Source: Acidimicrobiales bacterium
GTDB lineage: Bacteria; Actinomycetota; Acidimicrobiia; Acidimicrobiales; SZUA-35
Direction of reading: 5' to 3'
Assembly: GCA_020629155.1 (NCBI GenBank)
Contig: JAHDDW010000008.1
Span: forward strand, 1 to 64,000
Length of the DNA stretch: 64,000 nt
This document shows, in pieces, positions 33,533 to 42,400 of this stretch. Position 1 is the stretch's first letter, and every line of letters begins with the position of its first letter. The notes under the pieces are model-generated. The model ran no database searches. It had not been told where the DNA came from and saw only the letters and a program-made list of their open reading frames with translations. The position numbers were made by a program, and so were the translations under genes.

Positions 33533-34408
33533 ATGGCTGTTAGACAGGATACGTTTATTCGGGTGACTAACGTATCAGTGATTATGCCTGTGGGCAGTAT
33601 TGATGATTATTTGCCTCTTCAACTTGAAGCGCTGGCAGGCCAATCTTATCCTGAACCTTGGGAACTTGTTCTTTCTATAAATACAAAAGAGCTAGAAGCG
33701 CAAACACAAGCGGCCGAACTCGCTGAGGCTTATTGCATCCAAACGGTTACTATCGTTGATTCTTCTGATTTGCGGAGTGCGTCACATGCGCGAAACATGG
33801 GTGCTCAAAAAGCGTCAGGCGAAATTCTGTTGTTTCTTGATGGCGATGACATCGCCGACAAAGACTGGATGGCCGCTATTGTGAAAGCCGTAGCGCCCAG
33901 CAGGGCTGTCGGTGGGCATTTGGGTGAAGATCTTCTCGCCGTAAGCGGCCAAGAGGACTGGAGGCCGCCAGCTACTCCTGGTGCGTTACCTACATTTCTT
34001 GGGTCGCCGTATGTAGTTAGCGCGAATATGGGGCTGTACAAAAAAGACTTTCTTGCTACTGGTGGCTTCAAAGAAGACTTGTTGCGTTGTGAAGATATTG
34101 CGTTCTCGTGGGACCTGCTTCGTAATGGCTGTGAACTCACCTACTGTGAAGAGGCTGTGATACATTATCGTCATCGTAAAGGAATGAAATCGATGATGAA
34201 GCAACACTATCTCTATGGGCAAGGATTTAGCCAGCTGCTCTCGCGATACGGCCTTCCAGGCGATAGCGGGGGGCAGCAAGGTCTGAAAATGCTTAAACCT
34301 AATGGACAAAAAACTGATCGAATCTCTGTAGCGTATTTCGCCCGTCGAGGGTCTATCGCAGTTGGTCGCGTTGTCGGCTTACTTAAAGAGAAGCGAGCGA
34401 AGAACTAG
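33533..34408 (+). CDS. Family 2 glycosyltransferase
   Basis: A 291-residue GT-A fold enzyme. It begins with NVSVIMPVGSIDDYLPLQLEALAGQSYP and has RSASHARNMGAQKASGEILLFLDGDDIADKDWM, with the DGDD metal/nucleotide motif near residue 104, then FKEDLLRCEDIAFSWDLLRNGCEL containing the ED base motif. There is no membrane helix. It adds a sugar to a lipid-linked polysaccharide intermediate; donor and linkage are unknown. It is the only glycosyltransferase of the locus apart from the priming enzyme, so other transferases must act from elsewhere or the repeat unit is very simple. A TATTTT box lies six bases before the ATG. Confidence 0.88.
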   Translation: MAVRQDTFIRVTNVSVIMPVGSIDDYLPLQLEALAGQSYPEPWELVLSINTKELEAQTQAAELAEAYCIQTVTIVDSSDLRSASHARNMGAQKASGEILLFLDGDDIADKDWMAAIVKAVAPSRAVGGHLGEDLLAVSGQEDWRPPATPGALPTFLGSPYVVSANMGLYKKDFLATGGFKEDLLRCEDIAFSWDLLRNGCELTYCEEAVIHYRHRKGMKSMMKQHYLYGQGFSQLLSRYGLPGDSGGQQGLKMLKPNGQKTDRISVAYFARRGSIAVGRVVGLLKEKRAKN

Positions 34409-34420
34409 ATAGGAACTACG

Positions 34421-36001
34421 ATGGAACTTTCTTTTATAATTTCGGCGTTAAAACGTTATAGCCTTATCATTTTAGTCTGTGCTGGCTTAGGTGTTGGTTT
34501 AGCTGTTTTTTATGCACAGGCGACTAATGAGTTGCTGTACAGCTCATCGGCAGGTTTCGAGGTAGAGCAGCCAACTGGCGTAGGAACTAATCCATTTGCT
34601 GATAAAGATCGCTATGTCGCTGGGCAAGTGGCGATTATGAATAGTAGCACAATTAGGAAGACAGCGTTAGAAGCAATTAATAGTTCAATCGAAGACGGTG
34701 GTGAAATAACCTTAGTCGAGCTCGGCGAAAGCATTACCATTACGCAGCGTCCTGAAACTAGCATCGTGATCATTGAGTCACAACATCAGAATCGAGAACT
34801 TGCTATCCTTATTGCGCAAAAATATGCGGAGGCCTACGAAGATAGTTTATCTGTTGTAGACAAAAATATTCAAAGCAGGATTGCGGCCGAAGATGTAAGA
34901 CTTGCCGCACTGGAAGAAGAGCTAGCAGAGGTAAACGCAAGGATTGCTAGGAGCATTCGAGCTGACGACTCATCGCTAGAAGTTGCAAACCCTGCAGAGG
35001 CCTCAAATCGTGATGATCTGCAGAGTCAAATTGCTGCGGTTCGCAATGCACAAGAAGAGCTGCGGACCCGGTCGATACGAGAGATCCAAACGGTGCTTTT
35101 CGAGACTCCGACAGATGCAGTAGCCAAAACAACAAAGTCACCTGCAACATTGTTTGTCGCGGGTCTTTTCGGAGGCGCGATTATTGGGTTAATAATTGCG
35201 TTAGGTTTAGCGCGTTTCTCTAGCAAAGTACTCGACGAAGTTTCAGTTGGTGAACTTTTGGGTACCCCACTTGTGTTAGAGTTGCGTCACTATCGTTCGC
35301 TTTCGCACGAACCGGCAGCGGCATTCAAGGCGTTGCCTATCTCAGCTGTACCTACTATCGATCAACTTTGTGTACGCGCTGAGGCAAAAGCACAAACAAG
35401 TCAACTGGTTGTTGCTGTCGTTGGTACACAACGAGGATCAGGTGGAACCACGCTAGCAATGGCTATGGCGCAAAGATTCGCTGCCAATGGTTCATCAGTT
35501 ATTCTAGTCGACGGCGATGTTCGTGACCCTTATATTTCTTCTGCTTTTGGAGCAACAGCAGGTGGTATCCCAGCAGTAATCGCTAACGATGGTGCTTTAG
35601 CCGATCGTGACGGTCGATCGTTCCTCACTCGTACAAGCAATCCACGAGTTGCTGTTCTTGGTCTAGGAGGCTCAAAGGCTGCTTCTGCTTTCCGTCGTGA
35701 CACGGTAGCAAAGGTTATCGAAGCTGCTCGTCGTAAAGGGCAAGTTATTATCATCGACGGTGGGCCAGCACTTGAGAGTGCTGCAACTATTCAGGTGCTG
35801 CGTCTTGCTGACGCTGCGGTGCTTGCTACTCCAACAAGTCGACAAAAAACGGGAGACCTCGCAGACATCGGCCGTCAGCTAGCTCCGATGCGTGACAAAC
35901 TAATTCCAGTTTCAACACTTCCTTCTAAGGCAACTAAAACAGATTTAGGCGAGGGCACTCTTTACCAGGCAGAAGCTGAAGAAGAACTTGTTTACGACTA
36001 G
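34421..36001 (+). CDS. Wzz/BY-kinase-like protein with broken Walker A
   Basis: A 526-residue protein. A Wzz-type membrane domain (helices at about 12-30 and 242-262 flanking an extracellular coiled coil) leads into a cytoplasmic P-loop domain. The nucleotide loop reads GTQRGSGGTT (335-344), where Gly342 takes the place of the essential lysine of GxGK[ST]. The Walker A'-like strand VILVDGDVRDP and VIIIDGGPAL are kept. The C-terminus has two tyrosines (LYQAEAEEELVYD), as in BY-kinase tails. It probably regulates polysaccharide chain length but may not bind ATP normally by itself. A partner gene with an intact loop faces it 11 bases away. Confidence 0.8.
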   Translation: MELSFIISALKRYSLIILVCAGLGVGLAVFYAQATNELLYSSSAGFEVEQPTGVGTNPFADKDRYVAGQVAIMNSSTIRKTALEAINSSIEDGGEITLVELGESITITQRPETSIVIIESQHQNRELAILIAQKYAEAYEDSLSVVDKNIQSRIAAEDVRLAALEEELAEVNARIARSIRADDSSLEVANPAEASNRDDLQSQIAAVRNAQEELRTRSIREIQTVLFETPTDAVAKTTKSPATLFVAGLFGGAIIGLIIALGLARFSSKVLDEVSVGELLGTPLVLELRHYRSLSHEPAAAFKALPISAVPTIDQLCVRAEAKAQTSQLVVAVVGTQRGSGGTTLAMAMAQRFAANGSSVILVDGDVRDPYISSAFGATAGGIPAVIANDGALADRDGRSFLTRTSNPRVAVLGLGGSKAASAFRRDTVAKVIEAARRKGQVIIIDGGPALESAATIQVLRLADAAVLATPTSRQKTGDLADIGRQLAPMRDKLIPVSTLPSKATKTDLGEGTLYQAEAEEELVYD

Positions 36002-36012
36002 AAAGTGAACGA

Positions 36013-37602
36013 TTATACGTTCTCTGCCAGGTCAATTATGGGTTTCGGCTGAGGTAAAGTAGTCAGATTCACAGCGTCTTTGCTAGTGTTTGCGCTACTA
36101 GAGCTAGACGGTTGCTTATGCGCATTCGTCAACGAAGTCTCTTTAGTGCCTACTAAACAGATCCCCACTATGGTTGCACCTACGCTTGTGAGCGCAACAA
36201 CAGCTGCCTCTACATCTGCTTTCGAAGTCTTGCCTGCAAAAACGGTTAGAAGTGTTGCATCTGCTTTACTCGCAAGTGTGAGAGCTTCACTAGTAAGGTG
36301 CGGTGAATCTAGAACAGAAAGATCAGATTGGACTGAAAGATTCTTGAGCAGGTTAGAAAATGAAACCGACGCCAAAACGTCGTTTGTGTCTCTTTGTATT
36401 TTTCCTGCTGGCAAAATGATTAAGTCGCTGTTCAGAGCTTCTAAGCGGACAGCAATTTTTTTTAGGCCTACTTCGCTGTCCCTGGAAAGAAACTCTGTTA
36501 AACCAGGAGATTGGTGAGAACCGATAGTGGCGTGTACCTGCGGGTTACGAATATTTGTATCTAATAAGACGACACGTTTATCTAAATAGCTCATTGAAAG
36601 TGCAAGATTTAAAGCTGTGCTGGTTTTCCCCTCGCCAGGATTAGGGCTTGTAATAACAAGCGAGTTAACGTTTTGGCTTTGCTGAATGTGGGAGATAGTT
36701 GATCTGAGTTTAAAGTAATGTTCTGCCATCTGCGAGTCCCTATGGCTTACTGTGCAAAGGGGAATGTCTTTTTTCTGTATTCCAGAGTGAGGCGGAGGAA
36801 TAGCCGCGATAACAGGCACAATAAAATCTTCTAGATCTGAGGGTCTTCTAATTGTAGTGTCAAAATAATCTGCAACCAGGGTTGACGCTACTGCGACTAT
36901 TGCGCCAAAAACTATGCCGATAAGCAACATAGTCGTAAATCCTATGGTGGATGATTGAGTGGGTGGAGTTGCCATCTGGATAACTTGGGCAGGGCCATTT
37001 TTCCCTAAACTTTTTGCTAGTTTCAGCTGAGAAATAGTAGTGCGTAGATCGACAATCGACTGCTCAAGCCCAAGATCAGCGTCTGTGTTCTGTGATTGAT
37101 CGGTTGTGAAAGCCAGCTCATTTTCTAGATCTTGTATTGCTGCGTCAAATTCTTTTAGTTGCTGTTGATTTTTTGTTTCGACATAACTTTGGGCCCATAG
37201 ATTGGCATCTGCAGCTGCTTTCTCAGGGGATGTGGCTGTTGCCTGGAAGAGAAGAACGTCTGACTCTTCATTTGTTTGATCTTTTAAAATTTCGATACGA
37301 ATATTCTGGTTTTCTGGCCCTAGATTATTTCTGACGGCATCACCTGTTGCATAGATTATTTCATTAGCGAGCGTTCGCTCAGCTATGCCAGGATTGGTTG
37401 ATGAGCGAAATAAGGTGGTTTGTGCTGTCTGGTCTTCTCGCGCAATGCGTGCCGTAGCAACGTATTCTTTGGTATTAAGCAACGAGACGATGCTAAAGAA
37501 GAGAGCAAAAAAAAGTACGCACCCTAAAAATAAGGGCATTCTTTGCTTTATAACAGAAATATAGTCAGATAGTTCTTTGGGCGCTAGTACTGTGCTTTCC
37601 AT
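36013..37602 (-). CDS. Wzz/BY-kinase-like protein with intact Walker A
   Basis: A 529-residue paralogue of the facing gene. Membrane helices at about 24-42 and 222-243 flank a coiled-coil outer domain, followed by a cytoplasmic kinase-like domain with VITSPNPGEGKTSTALNLALSM (normal Walker A, near residue 320) and VVLLDTNIRNPQVHATIG (Walker A'). Here the lysine is present, but the tail (PKPIIDLAENV) has no tyrosine cluster. Family members control capsule or exopolysaccharide export and length through ATP-dependent tyrosine phosphorylation. It has its own start region with a perfect 28-base palindrome immediately upstream. Confidence 0.82.
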   Translation of the reverse strand: MESTVLAPKELSDYISVIKQRMPLFLGCVLFFALFFSIVSLLNTKEYVATARIAREDQTAQTTLFRSSTNPGIAERTLANEIIYATGDAVRNNLGPENQNIRIEILKDQTNEESDVLLFQATATSPEKAAADANLWAQSYVETKNQQQLKEFDAAIQDLENELAFTTDQSQNTDADLGLEQSIVDLRTTISQLKLAKSLGKNGPAQVIQMATPPTQSSTIGFTTMLLIGIVFGAIVAVASTLVADYFDTTIRRPSDLEDFIVPVIAAIPPPHSGIQKKDIPLCTVSHRDSQMAEHYFKLRSTISHIQQSQNVNSLVITSPNPGEGKTSTALNLALSMSYLDKRVVLLDTNIRNPQVHATIGSHQSPGLTEFLSRDSEVGLKKIAVRLEALNSDLIILPAGKIQRDTNDVLASVSFSNLLKNLSVQSDLSVLDSPHLTSEALTLASKADATLLTVFAGKTSKADVEAAVVALTSVGATIVGICLVGTKETSLTNAHKQPSSSSSANTSKDAVNLTTLPQPKPIIDLAENV

Positions 37603-37603
37603 A

Positions 37604-37631
37604 CTTTCAAGATGCTATAGCATCTTGAAAG
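37604..37631. promoter_or_regulatory. Perfect 28-base palindrome before the Wzz/BY-kinase gene
   Basis: CTTTCAAGATGCTA followed at once by TAGCATCTTGAAAG, without spacer, ending one base from the ATG at 37602. This is either a regulator-binding dyad or a leader hairpin covering the start; no ribosome site is visible outside it. Confidence 0.7.
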
Positions 37632-37689
37632 CGCTGTCTGGAAAGGAAAGAAATTAGAGCTTTGCGCTAGATGGTTTTCCCAAGGTGTT

Positions 37690-37922
37690 TGTGTCTCGAC
37701 ATCCTCAACTGGTCTCGTCATCCCCAACTGGTCTCGTCATCCCCAACTGGTCTCGTCAGCCCCAACTGGTCTCGTCATCCCCAACTTGATTGGGGATCCC
37801 TCCTTGGCTAGATTCCCAGTCGTAGCTGGGAATGACGTGACTAACTGGGAAAGACGTGGACGCAGCTGGGAGTGACGTGGCTGTGGCTGGGAATGACATG
37901 GTTGTGGCTGGAATAAACCATC
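37690..37922. repeat. Composite intergenic tandem repeat, left copy
   Basis: Four 19-base units of the form CCCAACTGGTCTCGTCATC span 37704-37779. They are followed by the hairpin CCCCAA-CTTGA-TTGGGG, the hairpin TTCCCAG-CTGGGAA, and then imperfect units built on CTGGGAATGACGTGG to about 37920. A related composite lies in opposite orientation at 41410-41600. There is no credible gene here; the open frame crossing it is a by-product of the repeats. Confidence 0.9.
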
Positions 37923-37926
37923 TAGT

Positions 37927-39516
37927 CTAATTGGTGGACATACTGCTAGCTGCAATATCTTGTTGTTCTTGCTCATCAAAAATTTGGGACGAAACTGTTA
38001 GATCGATTGTTTCTGTGACATCAAGTGGTTCGACATCATCGGCGATTGCATCAACAGGTGCCATTTTTTTCTTAAATATCTTACGAAGTGGCATAAGCAC
38101 GGCAGTGACAATAACTTGCTCGATGGTTGCCAAGATTATACGCAAGTCAAGCATGATGTTCCAGTTCTCGACATAATGTAAGTCGAGTCGTCGGTAGGCG
38201 TTGAAAGCTGCGTTTGATCGCGCTTCAACCTGCCATAGGCCTGTTATGCCAGGGCGAACGTCGCTTCTTTTTTGTAGCTCGTCATCAAAATCTTTCACTT
38301 CTTCTGGCAGCGCTGGTCGTGGACCAACAAGGCTCATATCGCCTTTAAGAACGTTGAAAAGTTGAGGTAGCTCATCTATAGAAGTTTCTCGTATGAATTT
38401 GCCGATACTTGTTATTCTTGGATCGTTCGAAACTTTAAAGAGCGGCCCAGATCGTTCGTTTTGTTCAGCCATCTGCTTTTTGAGCTCTTCAGCGTTTGTC
38501 ACCATCGAACGAAACTTATACATAGCAAACGTTCCGTTATGGCCAGTGCGCTGTGAAGTATAGGTGACTGGGCCTCTGTCTTGTAGCCAAATAGCTAGCG
38601 CTGTTCCAACCAAAATAGGTGATGCCAAAATAATTGCTATAGAAGACCCCACGATATCGATTATTCGCTTTGCGCCATATTGCCAGGTCGGAGGAGCGTT
38701 ATGGCCAACGACTATAAATGGTTCATGAGCTATAGATTTAACGTCAAACCGTCCTGCTCCCATGCGGCTTACTCCAGTTGTTAAGTGAAGATCAAAGCCT
38801 GATCGGAAAATTTCTTTTGCAATACTTCTAAATCGTTGGCCTCTGAAACCAGTTGTGGTGATAATTGCGCTATCAATATTTTGCTTACGCATAATTTCGA
38901 CAAGGCGCCCAGTTGGTCCGATCCATAAGTTTGCTAGGTCATTTTTCTCGGCAATAGCTAAGTTGCCGACAACACCAGCAAGAATAAAGTTAGCTTCAGG
39001 GTGATCTAAGATAAGTTGTGTGAGCTCTTTAGCCTCGACACCTGTCCCGACAACAACTACTTTCTCTCGGTTGGCGTTGCGTGCATTCGACAAAAGGTTT
39101 CGCACTAAACCTCTTGTTAAAGTGCGGAGGATGAAAACGGTGATAGTGCCAAGGATGATCTCCCACGCTGCAACATACCAGTCGGTGAATGCAGCAAAGA
39201 CAGCAGCTGCGCCAGCTCCTCCGAGAACTGAAGTAAACACTCGTGAAATCTCTTCCGTTCGAGCAAGATTTCTACCCTTAATGTAAAGGCTGCGTCGTTG
39301 CATTATAAAAAGTGTTACACAAGCTGCGACAGCAGAAATAGTAATGCCTTCTTTGGAGGCACGTAAAGATTCGTCGACTGTAATTGTGCTCAGCTCAATG
39401 ATGGAAAACCATCCAAGGAAAAGAACAACTATGTCTGAGAAAAACTGCAGAACATGCGGCTGCAGCCTTTTTCTCTTAGATGAAGCCATACGTGCCGTAC
39501 TCCTAAACCTTCCCAC
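37927..39516 (-). CDS. Polyprenyl glycosyl-phosphotransferase (exopolysaccharide priming)
   Basis: A 529-residue membrane enzyme of the WbaP/CpsE type. Four or five N-terminal helices are followed by a Rossmann-like CoA-binding-like domain (about 145-260) and a final helix at about 277-300. The catalytic cytosolic domain comes next: RTGHNGTFAMYKFRSMVTNAEEL, the DPRITSIGKFIRETSIDELPQLFNVLKGDMSLVGPRPALPEEV core and RPGITGLWQVEARSN. It transfers a sugar-1-phosphate to undecaprenyl phosphate, starting the repeat unit for the locus. The C-terminal 50 residues are an acidic extension beyond the usual end. Confidence 0.9.
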   Translation of the reverse strand: MGRFRSTARMASSKRKRLQPHVLQFFSDIVVLFLGWFSIIELSTITVDESLRASKEGITISAVAACVTLFIMQRRSLYIKGRNLARTEEISRVFTSVLGGAGAAAVFAAFTDWYVAAWEIILGTITVFILRTLTRGLVRNLLSNARNANREKVVVVGTGVEAKELTQLILDHPEANFILAGVVGNLAIAEKNDLANLWIGPTGRLVEIMRKQNIDSAIITTTGFRGQRFRSIAKEIFRSGFDLHLTTGVSRMGAGRFDVKSIAHEPFIVVGHNAPPTWQYGAKRIIDIVGSSIAIILASPILVGTALAIWLQDRGPVTYTSQRTGHNGTFAMYKFRSMVTNAEELKKQMAEQNERSGPLFKVSNDPRITSIGKFIRETSIDELPQLFNVLKGDMSLVGPRPALPEEVKDFDDELQKRSDVRPGITGLWQVEARSNAAFNAYRRLDLHYVENWNIMLDLRIILATIEQVIVTAVLMPLRKIFKKKMAPVDAIADDVEPLDVTETIDLTVSSQIFDEQEQQDIAASSMSTN

Positions 39517-39604
39517 CGACTACCAAGGTATCACTATAGAGGCAAAGAGGTGTGAGCTTGCTAGGAGTTTGGGGGTATCTGCTTAGCGAATAAGCTATTG
39601 CAGC

Positions 39605-40297
39605 CTACGCAGGTTTTTGTGCTGTAAGAAGTTGTGCCGCACCGAAGGTTAGCTGCTGCCTCGCAGCGTCAGCGAAACCAATTTTTGTGAGCAGCGCTAA
39701 CATTTCTTCTGGTTCTGGAAGATAGGAGAACGATTTAGGAAGGTATGCATATGCTTTGCGATCTGAAAGCAAACCGCCAACTTTCGGGACGATCGTATTG
39801 AAATAGAGCGAATGGGCTGACCTGACATACTTGTTGTCAGGTCGAGAAACATCGAGAAGTGCTATTCGGCTGCCAGGCTTGCAGACACGGAAAAGTTCGG
39901 CAAAAAAAGGTTCTAGCGAGACAAGATTGCGTAAAGCAAAACCACAGACAGCCCCATCTACAGAACTATTGCCGATAGGCAGCGCCAGAAGGTCGCCTTG
40001 TACATAGGTATCGTCTGATTGTGCAGCGCTTAGCATCCCGAAGGAAAGGTCGATTCCTACAGGGGTGTGCCCCCCTTTGGCTAGGGCAACAACGAAATCG
40101 CCTGTGCCACATGCCAAGTCGAGCACCGTTGCGCCAGGTTTGAGCTGGAGCGAGGTGATTGTTTTTTTGCGCCACCTTGTATCGAGCCTAAAGGTCATGA
40201 TGCGATTTACCAGATCATATCGTGGCGCTATAGCATCAAACATGTTTTGAACATCTTTGCGTTTTTTCTCGCCGTGCGGCAAGTTAACTGGATCCAT
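39605..40297 (-). CDS. menG: Demethylmenaquinone methyltransferase MenG/UbiE
   Basis: A 230-residue SAM-dependent methyltransferase. The start KRKDVQNMFDAIAPRYDLVNRIMTFRLDTRWRKKTI is the UbiE/MenG hallmark; the SAM site is VLDLACGTGDFVVALA, and then come FALRNLVSLEPFFAELFRVCKPGSRIALLDVSRP and LYFNTIVPKVGGLLSDRKAYAYLPKSF. It performs the last methylation in menaquinone synthesis, the expected quinone in Actinobacteria. It lies 4 bases after rlmN on the same strand, so the two are probably co-transcribed. Confidence 0.93.
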   Translation of the reverse strand: MDPVNLPHGEKKRKDVQNMFDAIAPRYDLVNRIMTFRLDTRWRKKTITSLQLKPGATVLDLACGTGDFVVALAKGGHTPVGIDLSFGMLSAAQSDDTYVQGDLLALPIGNSSVDGAVCGFALRNLVSLEPFFAELFRVCKPGSRIALLDVSRPDNKYVRSAHSLYFNTIVPKVGGLLSDRKAYAYLPKSFSYLPEPEEMLALLTKIGFADAARQQLTFGAAQLLTAQKPA

Positions 40298-40301
40298 AGC
40301 C

Positions 40302-41354
40302 TTAGGCCTCTTTCTTCGTCAGCTTAACGGCTGTGGCTTTGTGCGATGCTTGTAACTGTCCGCAGGCAGCATCTATATCAGTGCCTCGGTTTCGTCGGAC
40401 TGTGACTTCAACGCCACTATCTTGCAGCTGCTGGGTGAAGGCTTTGATAGTTTCTTTTGACGAGCCGACCGTTGGCCAACCAGGTGTTGGGTTAAGCGGA
40501 ATAAGATTTACGTGCGCTCTAGCTTTTTTAGCTACAGAGATGAGTTGCTGTGCGTCTTGAGGCGAGTCGTTTGTGTCTTTAATCATCGCCCATTCAAACG
40601 ATACTCTGCGACCAGTTTGATTTCTGTAGTCTTGGCAGGCAACGACGAGTTCTTCAATAGGGTGGCGCTTATTGATAGGTACAAGTTTTGTTCTCAAGTC
40701 GTTGTTTGCCGCGTGTAACGAAACAGCAAGCCCAACTTGCAGGCGGCGCTTCGTAAACATGACAATCTGAGGGATGAGGCCGATAGTTGAGACGGTGACA
40801 TGGCGTGCCCCAATCTTGAAGTCTTGACAGATTCGGTCAACGGCTGGCATAACGTTTTTGTAATTCGCAAACGGCTCGCCCATACCCATAAAGACCACAT
40901 TAGAAAGCCGCTTAGGGTTCGGTAATGTTGCCGATGCTTGCCGTGCGGCTACGATTTGTTCGAGGATCTCGCCGACCGATAAGTTACGCTCATAGCCAGC
41001 TTGTCCTGTTGCACAGAACCCGCAGCCCATAGCGCAGCCTGCTTGGCTTGAAACACAGACGGTAGAGCGGTCTTTATAGTGCATCAAAACAGTTTCAATA
41101 GTTTTGCCGTCGCTTAGTTCCCATAACCACTTAACGGTTTGTCCGTTGTTGCTTGTTTGTTCTGCAACTTGACGTAATGCTTTAGGGAACCGTTCGGTAA
41201 GTTCTTGACGGAGCCCTTTCGGGAGGTTTGAAATTTCGTCGAAATAGTGGTTATTGTCATAAAGGCCCTGCCATAATTGTGTCAGGCGAAACGATGGTAA
41301 CCCTTGGACAACCTCTGAATAGTCTTGTTTTGTTAGATCCCACGGCGAAGTCAC
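40302..41354 (-). CDS. rlmN: 23S rRNA/tRNA adenine-C2 methyltransferase RlmN
   Basis: A 350-residue radical-SAM enzyme. The 4Fe-4S motif is in CVSSQAGCAMGCGFCATGQAGYERNL (CxxxCxxC). FMGMGEPFANYKNVM, HVTVSTIGLIPQI, GLAVSLHAANNDLRTKLVPINKRHP and a C-terminal VRRNRGTDIDAACGQL, carrying the methyl-carrying Cys, complete the family pattern. It methylates A2503 of 23S rRNA and A37 of some tRNAs. The N-terminal RNA-binding segment is normal. It is divergent from nth across a repeat-filled spacer. Confidence 0.95.
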   Translation of the reverse strand: MTSPWDLTKQDYSEVVQGLPSFRLTQLWQGLYDNNHYFDEISNLPKGLRQELTERFPKALRQVAEQTSNNGQTVKWLWELSDGKTIETVLMHYKDRSTVCVSSQAGCAMGCGFCATGQAGYERNLSVGEILEQIVAARQASATLPNPKRLSNVVFMGMGEPFANYKNVMPAVDRICQDFKIGARHVTVSTIGLIPQIVMFTKRRLQVGLAVSLHAANNDLRTKLVPINKRHPIEELVVACQDYRNQTGRRVSFEWAMIKDTNDSPQDAQQLISVAKKARAHVNLIPLNPTPGWPTVGSSKETIKAFTQQLQDSGVEVTVRRNRGTDIDAACGQLQASHKATAVKLTKKEA

Positions 41355-41409
41355 CCACTCTATAGTAGTGGTCTGTCTGCTAAAGGCGGTGCCCTAGATG
41401 GTTGATTTC

Positions 41410-41605
41410 AAGCCTATCCAGGTCGTCATTCTCAGCCAAACGTGTCATCGCCAGCTGTGTCCACGCCATTTCGAGCTGCGTCCACGTCATTCCCCAGCCA
41501 CGCCACGTCATTCCCAGCCACGACTGGGAATCTGACCAAGGAGATCCCCAATCAAGTTGGGGATGACGGGGTCGAGTGGGGATGACGGGGTCGAGTGGAG
41601 AGCGT
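41410..41605. repeat. Composite intergenic tandem repeat, right copy (inverted relative to the left)
   Basis: Contains GTCATTC-type units with CAGCCACG, the hairpin CCCAGCCACGACTGGG, ATCCCCAATCAAGTTGGGGA (a hairpin), and two units of GATGACGGGGTCGAGTGG. Its order is the reverse complement of the composite at 37690-37922. The divergent rlmN-nth promoter region (41355-41702) holds no gene. Confidence 0.88.
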
Positions 41606-41662
41606 ACATCGCCTCAGCAGTATTGATTTTGCTGAACTGCTGAGATTAAAGAACGGTAGAAC

Positions 41663-41700
41663 CTGCGTGGCAACGCGCCAAGCGTAGCGGGTAGGCTGCA
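41663..41700 (+). repeat. Dispersed hairpin repeat, copy 6 (5' part only)
   Basis: CTGCGTGGCAACGCGCC, AAGCGTAGCGGG: a diverged 5' block, truncated before the hairpin and ending two bases before the nth ATG. Confidence 0.55.
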
Positions 41701-41702
41701 CT

Positions 41703-42347
41703 ATGGCTAAACCAAGAAGTGCTCGTGGAAGAGCACAACGTACATTTGAACATTTAGAAGAGCTGTACCCAGAGGCACAATGTGAGCTCGACCATAGAAA
41801 TCCATTCCAGCTTTTGATCGCGACGATCCTTTCAGCACAGTCAACCGATGTGGGGGTCAATAAAGTAACGCCAGCATTGTTTGAGAAATATCCTGATGCC
41901 GAAGCGTTGGCAGTTGCTAACCCTGGTCAAGTGGAAAAGCTGATTGGCACACTTGGACTTTTCAGAAACAAAACAAAAAGTATCATCAAATGTGCGAACC
42001 AACTCGTTGCAACATTCGGGGGAGAGGTGCCAACCTCAAGAAAAGATCTTGTTTCACTCGCAGGCGTTGGACGTAAAACGGCCAATGTTGTTCGAAGCGT
42101 TGCCTTCGACTTGCCTGGGTTGCCTGTCGATACTCATGTTCTGCGTTTGAGTCGTCTTCTGGAACTAACAGAAGAAACAGATGCAGTTAAAGTTGAGCAC
42201 GAGCTTAACCCGATGGTGAAAGCGACAGAGCGCGGCAGGTTCAGTTTGCGTCTGATTCTTCATGGTCGCCGAGTGTGTATTGCGCGACGGCCTAAATGTG
42301 AGGAATGTGTTTTGGCCTATTTCTGCCCTTCTTCAAATCTTATTTAA
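41703..42347 (+). CDS. nth: Endonuclease III
   Basis: A 214-residue base-excision-repair glycosylase/lyase. The helix-hairpin-helix with catalytic Lys125 is in SLAGVGRKTANVV, the catalytic Asp143 in PVDTHVLRLSRLL, and the 4Fe-4S cluster ligands are Cys192, Cys199, Cys202 and Cys208 (C-x6-C-x2-C-x5-C). It removes oxidised pyrimidines and nicks the abasic site. There is no ribosome site in the usual place; a dispersed repeat ends just before the ATG. It is followed by a candidate small RNA with a strong terminator. Confidence 0.96.
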   Translation: MAKPRSARGRAQRTFEHLEELYPEAQCELDHRNPFQLLIATILSAQSTDVGVNKVTPALFEKYPDAEALAVANPGQVEKLIGTLGLFRNKTKSIIKCANQLVATFGGEVPTSRKDLVSLAGVGRKTANVVRSVAFDLPGLPVDTHVLRLSRLLELTEETDAVKVEHELNPMVKATERGRFSLRLILHGRRVCIARRPKCEECVLAYFCPSSNLI

Positions 42348-42400
42348 GAAATATTAGCTACTATCACACACAAGTAATTTGACTTGAATTATGTTCTTAT

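Noticed and set aside
37704..37779. Four regular 19-base units, tested as a CRISPR array
   Set aside because: The units are head to tail without unique spacers and no cas genes are near; it is a tandem repeat.
37737..37979. Open frame of 80 residues on the reverse strand
   Set aside because: It lies across the tandem repeat array, and its protein is a low-complexity echo of the repeat units (repeated CHSQPQPR-like blocks).
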